Below are positions 1 to 10,400 of a stretch of DNA of 64,000 nt, piece by piece. This DNA is from Eukaryota sp. TZLM1-RC. Lineage: Eukaryota; Metamonada: BaSk clade. The stretch covers positions 620,001-684,000 of the forward strand of contig JAUPSS010000003.1 of assembly GCA_040285825.1 (NCBI GenBank). The letters run 5' to 3'. The notes below the pieces were generated by a model. That model saw nothing but the letters and a program-made list of their open reading frames with translations, was not told where the DNA came from and made no database searches. Positions within the stretch are counted from its first letter, which is position 1. Each line of letters begins with the position of its first letter. A program made the position numbers and the translations under genes.

Positions 1-425
1 TTCCCAAAAGTATTTTCATCTTCATTTTCAGATGACAACCTTCGCACAAGTGGTTCAACAAAAGCTTCAATGTGATGGCTTTTGCACATATCGTATAGGA
101 ATTTCATGAATTGATTGGGGAAAACATTTGGTTCAGATTTGTGGTGGCAATCTTTTGAGCTCAGAAGATAACTCATTCAAATATGAACTGATATTTGGAT
201 CTAACAAATGAGAATCTTCAGGAAATCTATGAAAAAATCATAAATGAAATTCTTGTCTCCACCCACAAAAACTGATTGACACAAAATAGAGGATATTGTA
301 AATTACAACAACTGCAAAGTCTGCTGCAGATAATAACTCATTTTCCAATATTCCTCTTTCTACATCCAATAAATCAGCAAAGCATTCTATCCTCAATGAA
401 TTAAAGGATCGACATAAACACATCG
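1..425 (-). pseudogene. Fragment of non-LTR retrotransposon, family A (LINE-A)
   Basis: The minus strand matches, base for base over long runs, the region downstream of the reverse transcriptase motifs of the longer LINE-A copy at about 47,180-47,500, for example the shared block beginning AAAACATTTGG. Only the thumb and linker part is present and no long frame is open, so this is a dead 5'- and 3'-truncated piece. I judge the similarity by eye at roughly 80 percent. The exact left border lies at or beyond the window edge. Confidence 0.7.
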
Positions 426-1074
426 AATACAGGAGTCTAAATTATCAACATTCACATCACTTCAGTTAGACTTATCAACTCACATCCATTTGGCTGTAAC
501 CTGCAAATGGAAAACAATATCTTATCGAAACTATTGGAAAAAACTCACTTGATGTCTTCCAAAGTATATTCAATTATCTTATCATAAACAACACAGAAAA
601 GCTACATTTCTTTCTATTGATCATTTTAAAGGAGTCATGTTTAGAAGATTGACTTATTGAATTGACTAATTTTTTTGACAAACTGAAATATCCGAAAGAA
701 TCGTGTAGGTGAAATTTGAGAGCCATCATGAAAAATTCTAGAATGGATATCAGCCCCTCACTTCTGTTTGCCCGCTGTGGAATAGAACCAAAATGTTGTT
801 GTTAAAACATTAATTTTGACGCTACTGAAAAATCTTTCTACATTATCGCAACGGGCTGAAATCCACCCTTGGATCAATAGGCTGATCTTTATTCCGTCAA
901 ATTCAGATAGATAGATAGAACTGCAATTATTGTGTTATTATCTACTTCAACATCAAGAATATAATAATGAAGAGCGCTGGCCAAAGAAGGAAAAAAGGAA
1001 TTCAGAAAAAATTCCAAAAAATCGATTTCATCGAGGTTTCCTTACATTTATCTTTCATTTTCTTGTATGCAACA
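426..1074. other. Spacer without a recognised gene
   Basis: This AT-rich stretch holds a short TAGA microsatellite near 907-920 and no frame that looks like a protein. The proximal promoter of the epimerase gene must lie in its right end. Confidence 0.5.
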
Positions 1075-1758
1075 ATGTGTTCTATGTTAGATGCATCTTC
1101 AGCCACACAGTTGGATCAAGAACTGTTTGAATTTTATTCACTGGAGCAACTTGTAGAGTTAGCTGGTCAATCTGCCGCCTTGGCTATCAACGAAGGATTG
1201 ATGATTTCTGGCAAAAACGTTTTGGTGGTTTGTGGTCCTGGCAACAATGGTGCTGATGGTCTTGTGGTAGCTCGTTATTTGCAGCAATTTGGGGCCAATG
1301 TTGATGTATGGGAGCCTAAAAGATCCAACAAAACCTCTTTTTTGCCATTACTTCGCCAACAGTTGGATTTGTTTGATGTAACTCTTTTGGAAGAGAATGC
1401 ATCTTTAGATTTTACCAAATATGAATTAATTGTGGATGCACTGTTCGGTTTCAGCTTCAAACCACCTACTCGACCCCCACTGGACCTGGTAGTTGAGAAT
1501 TTAGCAAACTCGAAAGTACCAATTGTTTCTATAGATGTACCATCAGGATGGGATGTAGATAAGGGCCCTCTTGGTCAGAACAATATCAGACCAATAATGC
1601 TTGTATCTCTTACGATTCCAAAACCATGCAGCATGTATCTTCCAGAGGATTGTCAGCACTTTTTAGGGGGAAGATTTGTCCCCATTGAGATATTGAAGAA
1701 GTATGGAATCTCATCGTTACCATATGAAGGCAGTGAAATGATACATAAACTCAACTAA
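1075..1758 (+). CDS. NAXE: NAD(P)H-hydrate epimerase (YjeF N-terminal domain protein)
   Basis: This enzyme converts the R epimer of damaged hydrated NAD(P)H to the S epimer, so that the partner dehydratase can repair it. The frame shows the family landmarks in order: the N-terminal LDQELF helix, ELAGQSAALAI, the Rossmann-type VVCGPGNNGADGLVVARYL nucleotide loop, VDALFGFSF, and VSIDVPSGWDVDKG, the conserved acidic loop. The length of 227 residues from ATG 1075 fits a stand-alone epimerase domain; no dehydratase (YjeF-C) domain is fused. I chose M at 1075 (or 1084) because the longer frame from 967 adds a basic, low-quality extension before the conserved start. The gene stands alone; its 3' end lies tail to tail with a minus-strand hypothetical gene 75 bases away. 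Confidence 0.85.
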   Translation: MCSMLDASSATQLDQELFEFYSLEQLVELAGQSAALAINEGLMISGKNVLVVCGPGNNGADGLVVARYLQQFGANVDVWEPKRSNKTSFLPLLRQQLDLFDVTLLEENASLDFTKYELIVDALFGFSFKPPTRPPLDLVVENLANSKVPIVSIDVPSGWDVDKGPLGQNNIRPIMLVSLTIPKPCSMYLPEDCQHFLGGRFVPIEILKKYGISSLPYEGSEMIHKLN

Positions 1759-1832
1759 ATCCAAAAATCGTTTTATATTACAAAAAGCTTTAGTCGGTTA
1801 AAAATACAATAATATTAAAAATAAAAAAACAA

Positions 1833-2912
1833 TCAAATCTTTCGAAAACTACACTTTTTCATCGTTCTTTCCATTCTTTTTCGCATTCGTTCACCATGAA
1901 TGAATACTCTATCAGCCATTAGAGACGAAGGTTTTTTTAATGTTGATTTCCTTGGTTCTTCCATTGATGGTAATATGCTCTGAGAAGAACAACTACTGGT
2001 AGAAAGACTTTCCTTTTCCTTTTTCCTTTCCTCATCCAAAATATCAGGTTGAGGAGATGGTGGCTCCACCTGTACATTAGAGTCGAAATATCGGCCTGTG
2101 AAAGTTTGGCAACCAAAGTCAATACTGGAGAGTACAACATTTTCAGGTTCAGTTTGGTCCTCTTCACTCAATTGTTCAGTGATTTCAATAACAACATCGT
2201 CATCAGAGTGATTAGTGGAATCTATTTCAATCTGCCCACCACCATCTTCTTCATCAAAAGTGGTTACGGAACTCAATGAGGTTCTTCGTGAAGGGGAATC
2301 TAAGTTAGTGATAGTGTCAGCAAGATCGTCAAGGTCTTGACTGATAGGTGATGACACGTGGAAGGTGGAAATGAACCGTTCAGCAAGAGAAATATCAGCA
2401 AGCAAAAGCCTTGCCTTTTCTGCAAATTCTAGTCCTTCTGCAGTGTTGACAACATTGGCAAAGGTTTGATTGAGGTTTGTCTTCGCCGTGGAAAGTTGGT
2501 GTTTAAGACTATCAATGTCTACTTCATTATATGGCTCGGGATCGGAGTAAACGGTCATAAAGGGAGAAAGGGGAACATTCAATAGGTGAGATAGGTCAGT
2601 TATGGCGTTGGTAGTGGCATTTATGACTTTAATCCGTATTGTGGTATTTGGTGCGACAGAGTTGATACAGTCAGTACGAAGTCGCCGCCACTGGCTAAGA
2701 AGAGCATGTCCCTTCTTCTGATATGATTCAGTTTTAGTGATGTCAGGTGTGTGTGACTGTATTGAAGAGAAATATCTGGAAGTACTGACGCGTAGTTGGG
2801 CTAGCTGACTATCAAAACACATCCAATCATGGAATGGTAAAGTTGGGGAACAGTAAAGGAATACCAGAAGTATTCCCTTAAAAGTATTTGTTAGATCCAA
2901 ATACCAGTCCAT
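1833..2912 (-). CDS. Hypothetical protein, helical with acidic linker
   Basis: I do not recognise the family. The first ATG in frame is at 2912 (MDWYL) and a second at 2822 (MCFDSQL); the stretch between them is hydrophobic and may hide a small intron, so the start is uncertain. The middle is rich in helix-forming residues with a run resembling AEGLEFAEKARLLLAD. The part from about 2290 down to 1990 is acidic and Ser/Thr-rich, and the C-terminus is strongly basic (RMRKRMERTMKK), which could be a nuclear signal or a coiled tail. Length is about 330-360 residues. Codon use looks genic and the frame is open for over 1 kb, so I believe it is real. No catalytic motif is seen. Confidence 0.55.
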   Translation of the reverse strand: MDWYLDLTNTFKGILLVFLYCSPTLPFHDWMCFDSQLAQLRVSTSRYFSSIQSHTPDITKTESYQKKGHALLSQWRRLRTDCINSVAPNTTIRIKVINATTNAITDLSHLLNVPLSPFMTVYSDPEPYNEVDIDSLKHQLSTAKTNLNQTFANVVNTAEGLEFAEKARLLLADISLAERFISTFHVSSPISQDLDDLADTITNLDSPSRRTSLSSVTTFDEEDGGGQIEIDSTNHSDDDVVIEITEQLSEEDQTEPENVVLSSIDFGCQTFTGRYFDSNVQVEPPSPQPDILDEERKKEKESLSTSSCSSQSILPSMEEPRKSTLKKPSSLMADRVFIHGERMRKRMERTMKKCSFRKI

Positions 2913-3180
2913 ATAAATAATAAGTCCCAAAGTATATAACCTATACCACTGCAGTTGATTCCCTTCTTAAAACAATTGTTTCACTCGCCCTAAAACCCTC
3001 TGATCATCGTAAATGATGTTGTCCATTATCATATTTATTTGAACAATAAATATGAAGGTGTAATGTAGGACAGAGTTTTTTTAACTTTTACAATCACTAG
3101 TACTTTGAGAATATTTCCATTTACTTATCTATTTATTATTTTTTCACAAACTAATCTAGTTTTGAACTGTAGTTGAACAG

Positions 3181-3660
3181 ATCATGCCTATCTTAGTCCA
3201 CATTATAGCGGTTTAGGTTGGACGAAGGCTTATATTCTTACTTCGTGTGCTTTTATTGGTGGATGCAGAAACGCAATTTTTGAGTTTTCTGAAAGATTTG
3301 CCGATTGGGAAGATTTATTAATGACAACACAAAGTTCAACTGTTTTTGCATTAAATGAAGAAATTTCAAAAATTGATGTAGAAAAATGGAGTCGATACTT
3401 TCCCCAATCATTTAATAGCAATATTACAGAACAGAACTTTTAAATTTAAGATACACTCTTCGAACATTACAGAAACGATTGACTGCAATGTATGAAAATG
3501 TTCTTTATAATAATATATGCAGCTCGGCTGTTTCAATTCAAAATCTTCACTCATTGTTATTGGAAAGGGTGTTTGTGAAAACAAGTCATCAGATTCTTCA
3601 CTTTTTGTAACCATTGTACCACGAAGATTTGGATTGTGTGCCACTAATGAAGCACACACG
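3181..3660 (+). pseudogene. Fragment of non-LTR retrotransposon, family B (LINE-B)
   Basis: The plus strand encodes pieces of the thumb/connection region (GLGWTKAYIL, FIGGCRNAIFEFSERF, then RYTLRTLQKRLTAMYENV) homologous in pattern to the LINE-A segment GGIGFTKSSIL...FIYEFSRRF. A similar RYTL-type piece recurs around 55,030. The frame is interrupted and there are no catalytic motifs. Confidence 0.6.
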
Positions 3661-3955
3661 GGTTATTCTCCCAGTATTGCAAATTTTCAGCATAAAAAAC
3701 TTTACTATCTTTTTCTAAATCTAACAACAGAAATTGAATCAAGTTCAATTTTCATTTTTTCAAAATTAACTTGTAACTCATTCTGAATTTGAGGCACATT
3801 TCCTAACCAACAACTAAGAAACATAGAAGCATCACTACTGTAGCTAGTAAAAGGGACAACAGAATCGTTTATGACAAGATCCTGAGCAGAAGAACCAATC
3901 AGGAGGCATTAGCTCGCATTAAGATGAAGCCCAATATTTTCATATGAATTTGCAG
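3661..3955 (-). pseudogene. LINE-A fragment
   Basis: This matches about 47,537-47,830 of the longer LINE-A copy in the same orientation, just downstream of the YMDD box. It abuts the oppositely oriented LINE-B piece without a spacer and ends only about 80 bases before the ATG of the next gene. Confidence 0.7.
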
Positions 3956-4032
3956 CATTTTTGTTTTTTCCATTTACACAGAAATCTTGTTTTGGTACAA
4001 GATTTAAAAAATGCCAAAATTTGCTCTCTCAC

Positions 4033-4800
4033 ATGGCAACCACAATCGAGTTTGAAGTATCCATCTACCGTGGGAACTCCAGAGGGAACTGGGAAGAACC
4101 TGTTGATGGTATAGTGTCTCTTTCTCAGTCTACCACTGGTTTTGTCCTTGTGTTGATACCTTCTGACAGCACTCCTCGCACGTATCCTGTCAGTGACACG
4201 TTCAACTGGGTTTTTCTCAAGAATAAATCCATTGTGGCATTTGATACTGCTGACTTTCCTTTTGTTTTGTATACAGATGTTGTCGACAACCTTGACACTC
4301 TCCATAAAAAAGTCAAGCTTTGCCAATTAGCCACAGAAACACCAACTCACCAACTTCCGAAATTCAAACCCACTGCCTCTTCAAGTCAGCATCCCAAATC
4401 ACAAAACAAGGAGCCAGTCAAAACACAGTCCGTCACACCCAATTCCAGTTACTCGAGTCCTGTTCATGTAAAGGAAACCTCCAATGTAATTACTTGGAAG
4501 CCACTAACCATCTCAAAACAACAAGCGCAACCTGAACCACAACTTCCCCCCACCATTGAACAAACACTTACCATTGAACCTGTTCAGATCCCTGAACCAG
4601 AGAAAGAACCACAGGAAGAGGAAAGTGTCCATGATGAGTGTTGTACGCCTTCATCAGACTCTGTGCTGTCCAGGGAAGTGACCATTACCGAGTTTAAGGA
4701 TAATATTGTAAAATTAATTGAAGATCCAGCCTTTTTGATTGAGTTTTATGGACTTTATCAACAGTGTTTGCGAAGAAAAGTAACACAAAAGAATGCTTAA
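4033..4800 (+). CDS. Hypothetical protein with possible PH-like N-terminal domain
   Basis: Residues 1-95 (from ATG 4033, MATTIEFEVSIYRG) form a beta-rich block with alternating hydrophobic strands and a final helix (LDTLHKKVKLCQL). This looks like a PH/EVH1-type fold, but I cannot name the family. Residues 100-210 are a Pro/Ser/Gln-rich disordered linker. The last 40 residues (ITEFKDNIVKLIEDPAFLIEFYGLYQQCL) form an amphipathic helix pair that could be an oligomerisation module. The longer frame begins with a non-ATG codon, so I start at 4033. It is preceded by a decayed LINE-A piece, which leaves at most about 80 bases of promoter. Domain architecture of this kind occurs in adaptor proteins, but that is only a suggestion. 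Confidence 0.6.
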   Translation: MATTIEFEVSIYRGNSRGNWEEPVDGIVSLSQSTTGFVLVLIPSDSTPRTYPVSDTFNWVFLKNKSIVAFDTADFPFVLYTDVVDNLDTLHKKVKLCQLATETPTHQLPKFKPTASSSQHPKSQNKEPVKTQSVTPNSSYSSPVHVKETSNVITWKPLTISKQQAQPEPQLPPTIEQTLTIEPVQIPEPEKEPQEEESVHDECCTPSSDSVLSREVTITEFKDNIVKLIEDPAFLIEFYGLYQQCLRRKVTQKNA

Positions 4801-5091
4801 CTGTGGTTTAGCAATTTTAATTGGTGTTTTAAATGATCCTGGTATGTGTGGAATAAAGAATATTCTCTTTTTAGTACTCAACAAACAAATTAATTCAATT
4901 TTGTTTACACTAATTAACAAAGGGCACAGGAAAACACCCAATCTAATGAAAGTTCAAACTCGTCAGAAATGTGGAAAAATAGGCTGGTAATAAGTGTTGA
5001 CATAAATTAAATGTATAAATTACACAATTAATAAAAGTAATGATTAAGACCAAACTACCTACAAAAAACCTCACAAAGACTATTTAAACCA
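4801..5091. other. Convergent intergenic spacer
   Basis: This AT-rich spacer lies between two genes that end towards each other. I see no gene or repeat in it. Confidence 0.5.
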
Positions 5092-6072
5092 CTAAACAAC
5101 ATTACCAACTTCCCTTCTTATATTAGGAATCATTCTTGCACGTAATCCACTGACCCAATTGAACCTACAACCCTCACTACTCCACTTGAACAAAACAAAT
5201 GATAACAAAGTCGTCATTGACATTCCCATGACGGTAAACTTACTTACACCATGGCTTAGCTTGGCACAACTCCAAGGAATCACGTTAACCCGAGCTAAAG
5301 TTAGAGACCATTCAACAAAGAGAGGAGATGGTAGCTTGCACAAAAGAAGAATGAAGGAAAGGGTAGACAAACCACTGCCCAAACCAAAGTAAACCAGTCT
5401 GTGTTTAATCGGAACAATCCAAAGAAAAGAATCAATAGTGACCATTCTCGTAGCAATAGAAGTACTGTCAATAAGAAGGGAAAAGAATGAAAAGATAAAC
5501 AAGTGCATAAATACTGACTCGTAGCGACTACAACAGCGATTGGATCGAGACTTGTTGAAGAGGAACAGATTGCGCAAACCAATGAAGGTACCATGAGAAA
5601 GGGTGATGAACGTGGAGAGAGCAGAAGATGAAACGTCATTATAGGAGACTAGACATGCACCAATCAGAAACAAAATGGTATAAGAAATTGAGTTTGTGCA
5701 AATTCTTTTAGAATAAAATACAATGGAACAAAAACAAACGACAAGAACTGATATATTGGAAAGAGATGCGGTGAAAGATAGGGCAGAGATCAGTTGTGAA
5801 AGGGTTAGAGTTTTAACAGAAAGATAATGTAGTAGAAATATTGCAAAAACAGAAGGGAAAGAGACAAGGTTACCAACACAACGACAAACTCTACTTCCAG
5901 AGAGAACCATTGGTAGACAGACTAATAAAGAAGACAGATGATGAACAAAATTGAGAAAATCGGGATCAGTAATATCATTCATGAGAGTTCTATTATAGAA
6001 CCAATATGTATAAGTGGAGCCAATAAAGGTACATAATAGTAACAGAATGAATCCAACACGCCGTATACTCAT
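5092..6072 (-). CDS. Multi-pass membrane protein, nucleotide-sugar/DMT-type transporter-like
   Basis: The 326-residue protein has about nine or ten hydrophobic segments spaced as in the drug/metabolite transporter superfamily, starting with RRVGFILLLLCTFIGSTYTYW. The order resembles eukaryotic nucleotide-sugar transporters (GDP-mannose type, about 320-340 residues): a loop after the fourth helix, then a segment SYTILFLIGACLVSYND that recalls the helix-plus-acidic pair seen before the fifth pair of helices. These proteins sit in the Golgi or ER and exchange sugar nucleotides for the monophosphate. No diagnostic substrate motif is visible, so substrate is unassigned. The start ATG at 6072 is only about 10 bases from the end of a Fanzor remnant, so the promoter was probably rebuilt by that insertion. 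Confidence 0.55.
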   Translation of the reverse strand: MSIRRVGFILLLLCTFIGSTYTYWFYNRTLMNDITDPDFLNFVHHLSSLLVCLPMVLSGSRVCRCVGNLVSFPSVFAIFLLHYLSVKTLTLSQLISALSFTASLSNISVLVVCFCSIVFYSKRICTNSISYTILFLIGACLVSYNDVSSSALSTFITLSHGTFIGLRNLFLFNKSRSNRCCSRYESVFMHLFIFSFFSLLIDSTSIATRMVTIDSFLWIVPIKHRLVYFGLGSGLSTLSFILLLCKLPSPLFVEWSLTLARVNVIPWSCAKLSHGVSKFTVMGMSMTTLLSFVLFKWSSEGCRFNWVSGLRARMIPNIRREVGNVV

Positions 6073-6082
6073 TCTTGTAGAT

Positions 6083-7080
6083 ATTGTCTATAACAATGAA
6101 ATAAGTGTCCTTTTTACACCAATGAAGAGGGACTGAGTTTTTGAGAAGAAGATTTTCTTGACACCTTTTTCTTTGAACCTTTGTCAACCTTTACTCTCTG
6201 TAGGTATTCCGGTCTATCTCCACCTTTTACATGTGCTTCCATCACTGCCAACATATTCAGCGCAGCATCTTGATCTCTATTCCACAAACTTTCGCATGAT
6301 TTACACATGGTAAGCCCGTGACGAATGGACATCTCATGCCTCTTCAATCGCTATGGACTTCTGCATAATTGGAATGTTTCAACTGTTTTTCCGCTTTCAT
6401 ACAGTTGAAACAGCAACAGCTGTTTCGAAACTCATCAATTAAAAAGACTTTATGACCAGCCTTTAAATAAAATTCTCAAACCTTTTTCTTTGATAGGTTC
6501 TTTGAATTTCATGTGTTTTGGTTGTTCCCAGTCTCCGATTCCGATAACTACTTGACTGGCATCACCAATTACTTAGTGGAAGCACTGAATCATTTTTACC
6601 TCAGATCTTGTGCGATTAATCTCAGCCCACCATCTTAGTTTCCTAAATATTTTTTGATGATAGACTTCACCAATGGTACTATTGTTGATTTACAATTTAC
6701 AAAATTCTTTTGTTCAATGTGTCAAACCTGCAGCTTTTGGATTAAATTGGGATAAAGTTGCTTCACATTCTGCTACAGATTTAGTTTTTTGATCAATATT
6801 ACCCAAGTTGAATGAGTAATCAATTCGTTGAGGTACATCACATCTCAATAAACTAATTGTTCGCTCCTTACACCGTTGAACGTATGGATGTTTAGATCCA
6901 TCGTTTGTAATTGAGCTTCGGATAGTTCAGAAGAATTCTTGTCTTTGAAGTCCGTTCTAGATTGATTACAAGTTATTTTTTGAATAAAATTTGGTGTTTT
7001 TAATCTTATCTATTTTCAAAAAGGCGTCTCGTAAAAACAAAACAGCAGTTTGATGACTACAGTGATAGACCGACATTTTA
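6083..7080 (-). pseudogene. Decayed Fanzor (eukaryotic TnpB-like) nuclease, copy a
   Basis: Reading the minus strand from about 7,000 downward gives, in shifting frames, the Fanzor layout: FRKLRWWAEINRTRSEVKM, then VVIGIGDWEQP, then FLIDEFRNS with a CxxC pair, then MCKSCESLWNRDQDAALNML. The Glu of DEF is the rearranged RuvC-II position typical of Fanzors, and NRD carries the RuvC-III Asp. At least two in-frame stops and one frameshift break it. The final part is still an open frame (6114-6347). The same sequence recurs at 38,610-39,310 in the same orientation. The family are transposon-encoded, RNA-guided DNA nucleases; this copy should be inactive. Confidence 0.75.
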
Positions 7081-7488
7081 CCAAAATTGATCCAATATTT
7101 GACAACGTCTCTTGTCAATTATAATATAAAAGGGTATGAAAATTTTATAAGTGGCAGATCATGAAAAAGCTTATTTCTTTAATTGTGTACTGCCCTTAAA
7201 CTATTATTTTATGGGAAATCATATTTGGAATAGTTTTCCCAAGTGCAATTTAGTCGACAACGGCTGTTTCGGAATACTGTCAATTAATAGTGAACTAATA
7301 AACTTTCTCTTTAGAAATCACTATAGGAAATCGTGTAATTAATATGAATTACGCTATTGCTCTAGTTTTTTCACATAGGCAACTGGTTAATTAGTTAGGA
7401 CTAGCATAATTCATACCTAATCTAATTGACATAAATACATTTGCTTCAGAAAAATCAAAATCCTTTAAATAAATTTGCTCCACATCCA
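7081..7488. other. Intergenic region upstream of the giant membrane protein gene
   Basis: It holds an imperfect inverted repeat (TATGAATTAC near 7344 against GCATAATTCATA near 7405) but no gene. The right end must contain the promoter of the next gene. Confidence 0.4.
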
Positions 7489-10400
7489 ATGCTTGGAGGT
7501 CAACCCCGAATAGAGGACCCTCCACCTTTCCAAGTACATCTCTTTGCCATACTTTCCAAGTTTTCTTCGTCAACACATCCACATTCTGTTGTACTTGTTC
7601 TTTCTTATTTGGTTACTGTTCTTCAATGGACCGGTTTCAGTGGATCCAGTCTGTTCAGTACATCCTCGTTAATAACCTCATCACTTAGATTCACCCATTT
7701 ATATCACTTCTTTGCATCTACACCATCTCAAGTGTACACGGGCCTCATTATCTCATTTTTCACCATTGTGATATTTGTTGTTGGACTTTTTTTAGCCTCT
7801 GGTGACCAAATCCTGTACCCAACTGCAGTAAGGTTTATTCGTTACATCGCCACGTTTCACCACACATTCCTTGCTCTCCCTCTTGTTGGTGCGTCTCTCA
7901 CTCCCTTCATTTGCTCGAAATCAGATTCTTGCACCGTCCCATTTGCAATCATCCTCATTGGTTTCTTTCTTGCCATTATTCAGTCTCTATTAGCCATAAC
8001 GTTCTCCCTTTCTTGCTTTGATCAGAACATCAGATCAGTTAGGTCTTTTTCTGCCATCACTGCCAGATTCTTTTTTTACTGTCTTGTTTCTAGACTTGCT
8101 TCATTAAGCTTGGTTGAGCTTGATTTGTTCATCCCCCTTCGTTCTGCTTTTTTCATCACCGCTCTCTCTTTGTTTCCTTTGGGTATTCTGGTCTTGCAAC
8201 AACCTTTTATCCACTTTAAAACTAACAAGTATCTTTCAGTTTTGTACAGTTTTCCTTTTCCTTTGCTAGTAAGTGCTCTCTTCTCCTTGCCACTCTACCT
8301 TTACCCCATCTTTCTTGGTCCTTTGATCGCTCTTTCTATTTTTGTGTCTTCTAAAAGAATCAACCGTAACTGGCTTTCTTTCTCCCCTGAAGCATATGTT
8401 TCTCCCTCCCCTGACACAGAACCGCCAGCTATTGAAGCAATCAAATCTTGGTCACCCATCTCTGTTGCAGACGTGTCGATTGCTGTCAGATCGCTCTTTA
8501 CCACTGCCCCAGCAAAAGCATTAACGTCATGGAATATCATTTTCTCAACCTCTAGAAAGCAATTCCCTTCTTCTCCTCTTCCAATCTTTCTTCAATCTAG
8601 TATTCTTTTCTCTTTTCCTCATGACCACCACACTTCCTTGGCCATCGCAAAACCTCTCCTCCGCTATTCTCCATTAGATGTGCGGTTCATGGCATCTAGG
8701 CTGGTTGAGCAGTGTCAACGGTTCGGAAGAGGCCTTCAAACTGCCACATCCGGCTCTGCTACTGATCTACGTATTGCAAGCAAAGCATTGGAGCTTACAA
8801 GATCCAGAGCCCAAGCAGTTTTTGCTTCTCTAATTAATGTGCACCTGGGAGGGGCTGAGGAGCAACAGAAACTACTCCAATCAGTTTTAGTAGCTGCCCG
8901 TCAACTTTCTCAACAATCAAAACAGACTGATTCTGCATTTCTTAAAGCATTGGAGAAGTTCCCTAACGACCGGGACTTATTAGGAGAGTATGCTAGGTTC
9001 CTTGACGACATTCTTGCTGATGAAAGTCGTGCTGATGCAATGTGGGAACGATTTGACGATTTGAATGATGAACTAATGGCTCAAAAAGAACACGAAAAGA
9101 TCAAAAATAGATCAAAAAGAAGGGGTTCTGTTTCAGGGGATTCAGCCACGGAAGGGACAGGAACTAAGAGTGGTACTAATACAGGAACTGGAAGTGAAGA
9201 GGATCGTGCTGCTTCCCTTGATGATGAGTCACGGTTAGCTCAGCTGCTGGGAGTCTCCTCTGGTCAACAGAATTACGAGTTATGTACAGTGGTGGAGGGA
9301 GAGGAAAGTTGTGGATCGGATACTAATCAAAGTGATTCAAAAGTGATTAAAAGTTCTCACAGTAGTACCAAGTTTACAAATTCGTTATCTATAGACACTT
9401 CAAAAAAGGAAACCACTCAATCAACGGAGCAATCAACTCCCCCTACGACCCCCAACACTCAGAGAACCCCAATTACCCCAAGAAGGGCAAGTAGTTGGAA
9501 TATCAACTCTTTCAAAAGAGGAGTCTCTGATAATAGCCTTAAATTGACAGATCTACTTGGTTACTCAGTTTCTTCATTTGACGCTCCAGTCAATACCCTT
9601 ATGTTAAAAGATGAAGTCATTCAAGGTAATCAAGAGTCTAATACCGGCCGTAGGCTTGTGGTCAAGAGAAAACAGCATAAACAAGCACAAGAATTAAAAC
9701 AGAAAAAAAAGGAAGAAATTCCAAGGAATACACCCACTCCGAATAACATTTCAGAATCTGTTTCCTTAAACAGAAAGCCTTCTAATTTGGAGGATGCAAT
9801 AAATAAAGTCATGAATAAGAAGAAGAAAGTCCATTCTGTCAATTCCTCATCATTCAAGTTTAAGTCATTTGATTCTGACGACCCTTCAAGTATTTCTGTT
9901 GCAGAAGTGGACAGCGAGAGTGCTAGAAGTGATGTTGAGGTCCCTGAGTTTACCGTGCCAGGGGTATCGATTAAGAAGCTTGGTGCAACTTCCTCCGAGT
10001 CTAGTAGTGAAGCAAAGGGTGTAAAGTTTGATACTGGTGTGGTAGATCAGGTCCCTTCAAGTGAGTCTACTGAAGTGGATGAACCTCTATCAACTGAGCG
10101 GTCTGAAAATCTCTCTGTGATCAAAAGCGGTTCCTCTGAAGGTACCACTACCAGATCAAATTCTGTAAAGTTTAAATCTACTTCTTATGACACCACAAGA
10201 GGAACCACCACCCAACATTACGATGAATCAGTCGGGTCTACCCTTTCTTCTGGGAAAGCACCAAGAGGATGGTCCCATGTGGATGTAAAGTCAGTTACAA
10301 TGGGCACAACAGCTGATGTTCCTGAAGACATGCGGTCTCAGTCTACAGCCTATAGGAACCAAAGAAAGAGAAGAAGAAGGAAGCTCCATAGAGGAAGGAC

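Noticed and set aside
2882-2912. Possible 28-base intron (GTATTTGG...TTTTAAG) near the start of the minus-strand hypothetical gene
   Set aside because: Splicing it puts the downstream frame into a stop, so a second unseen intron would be needed.
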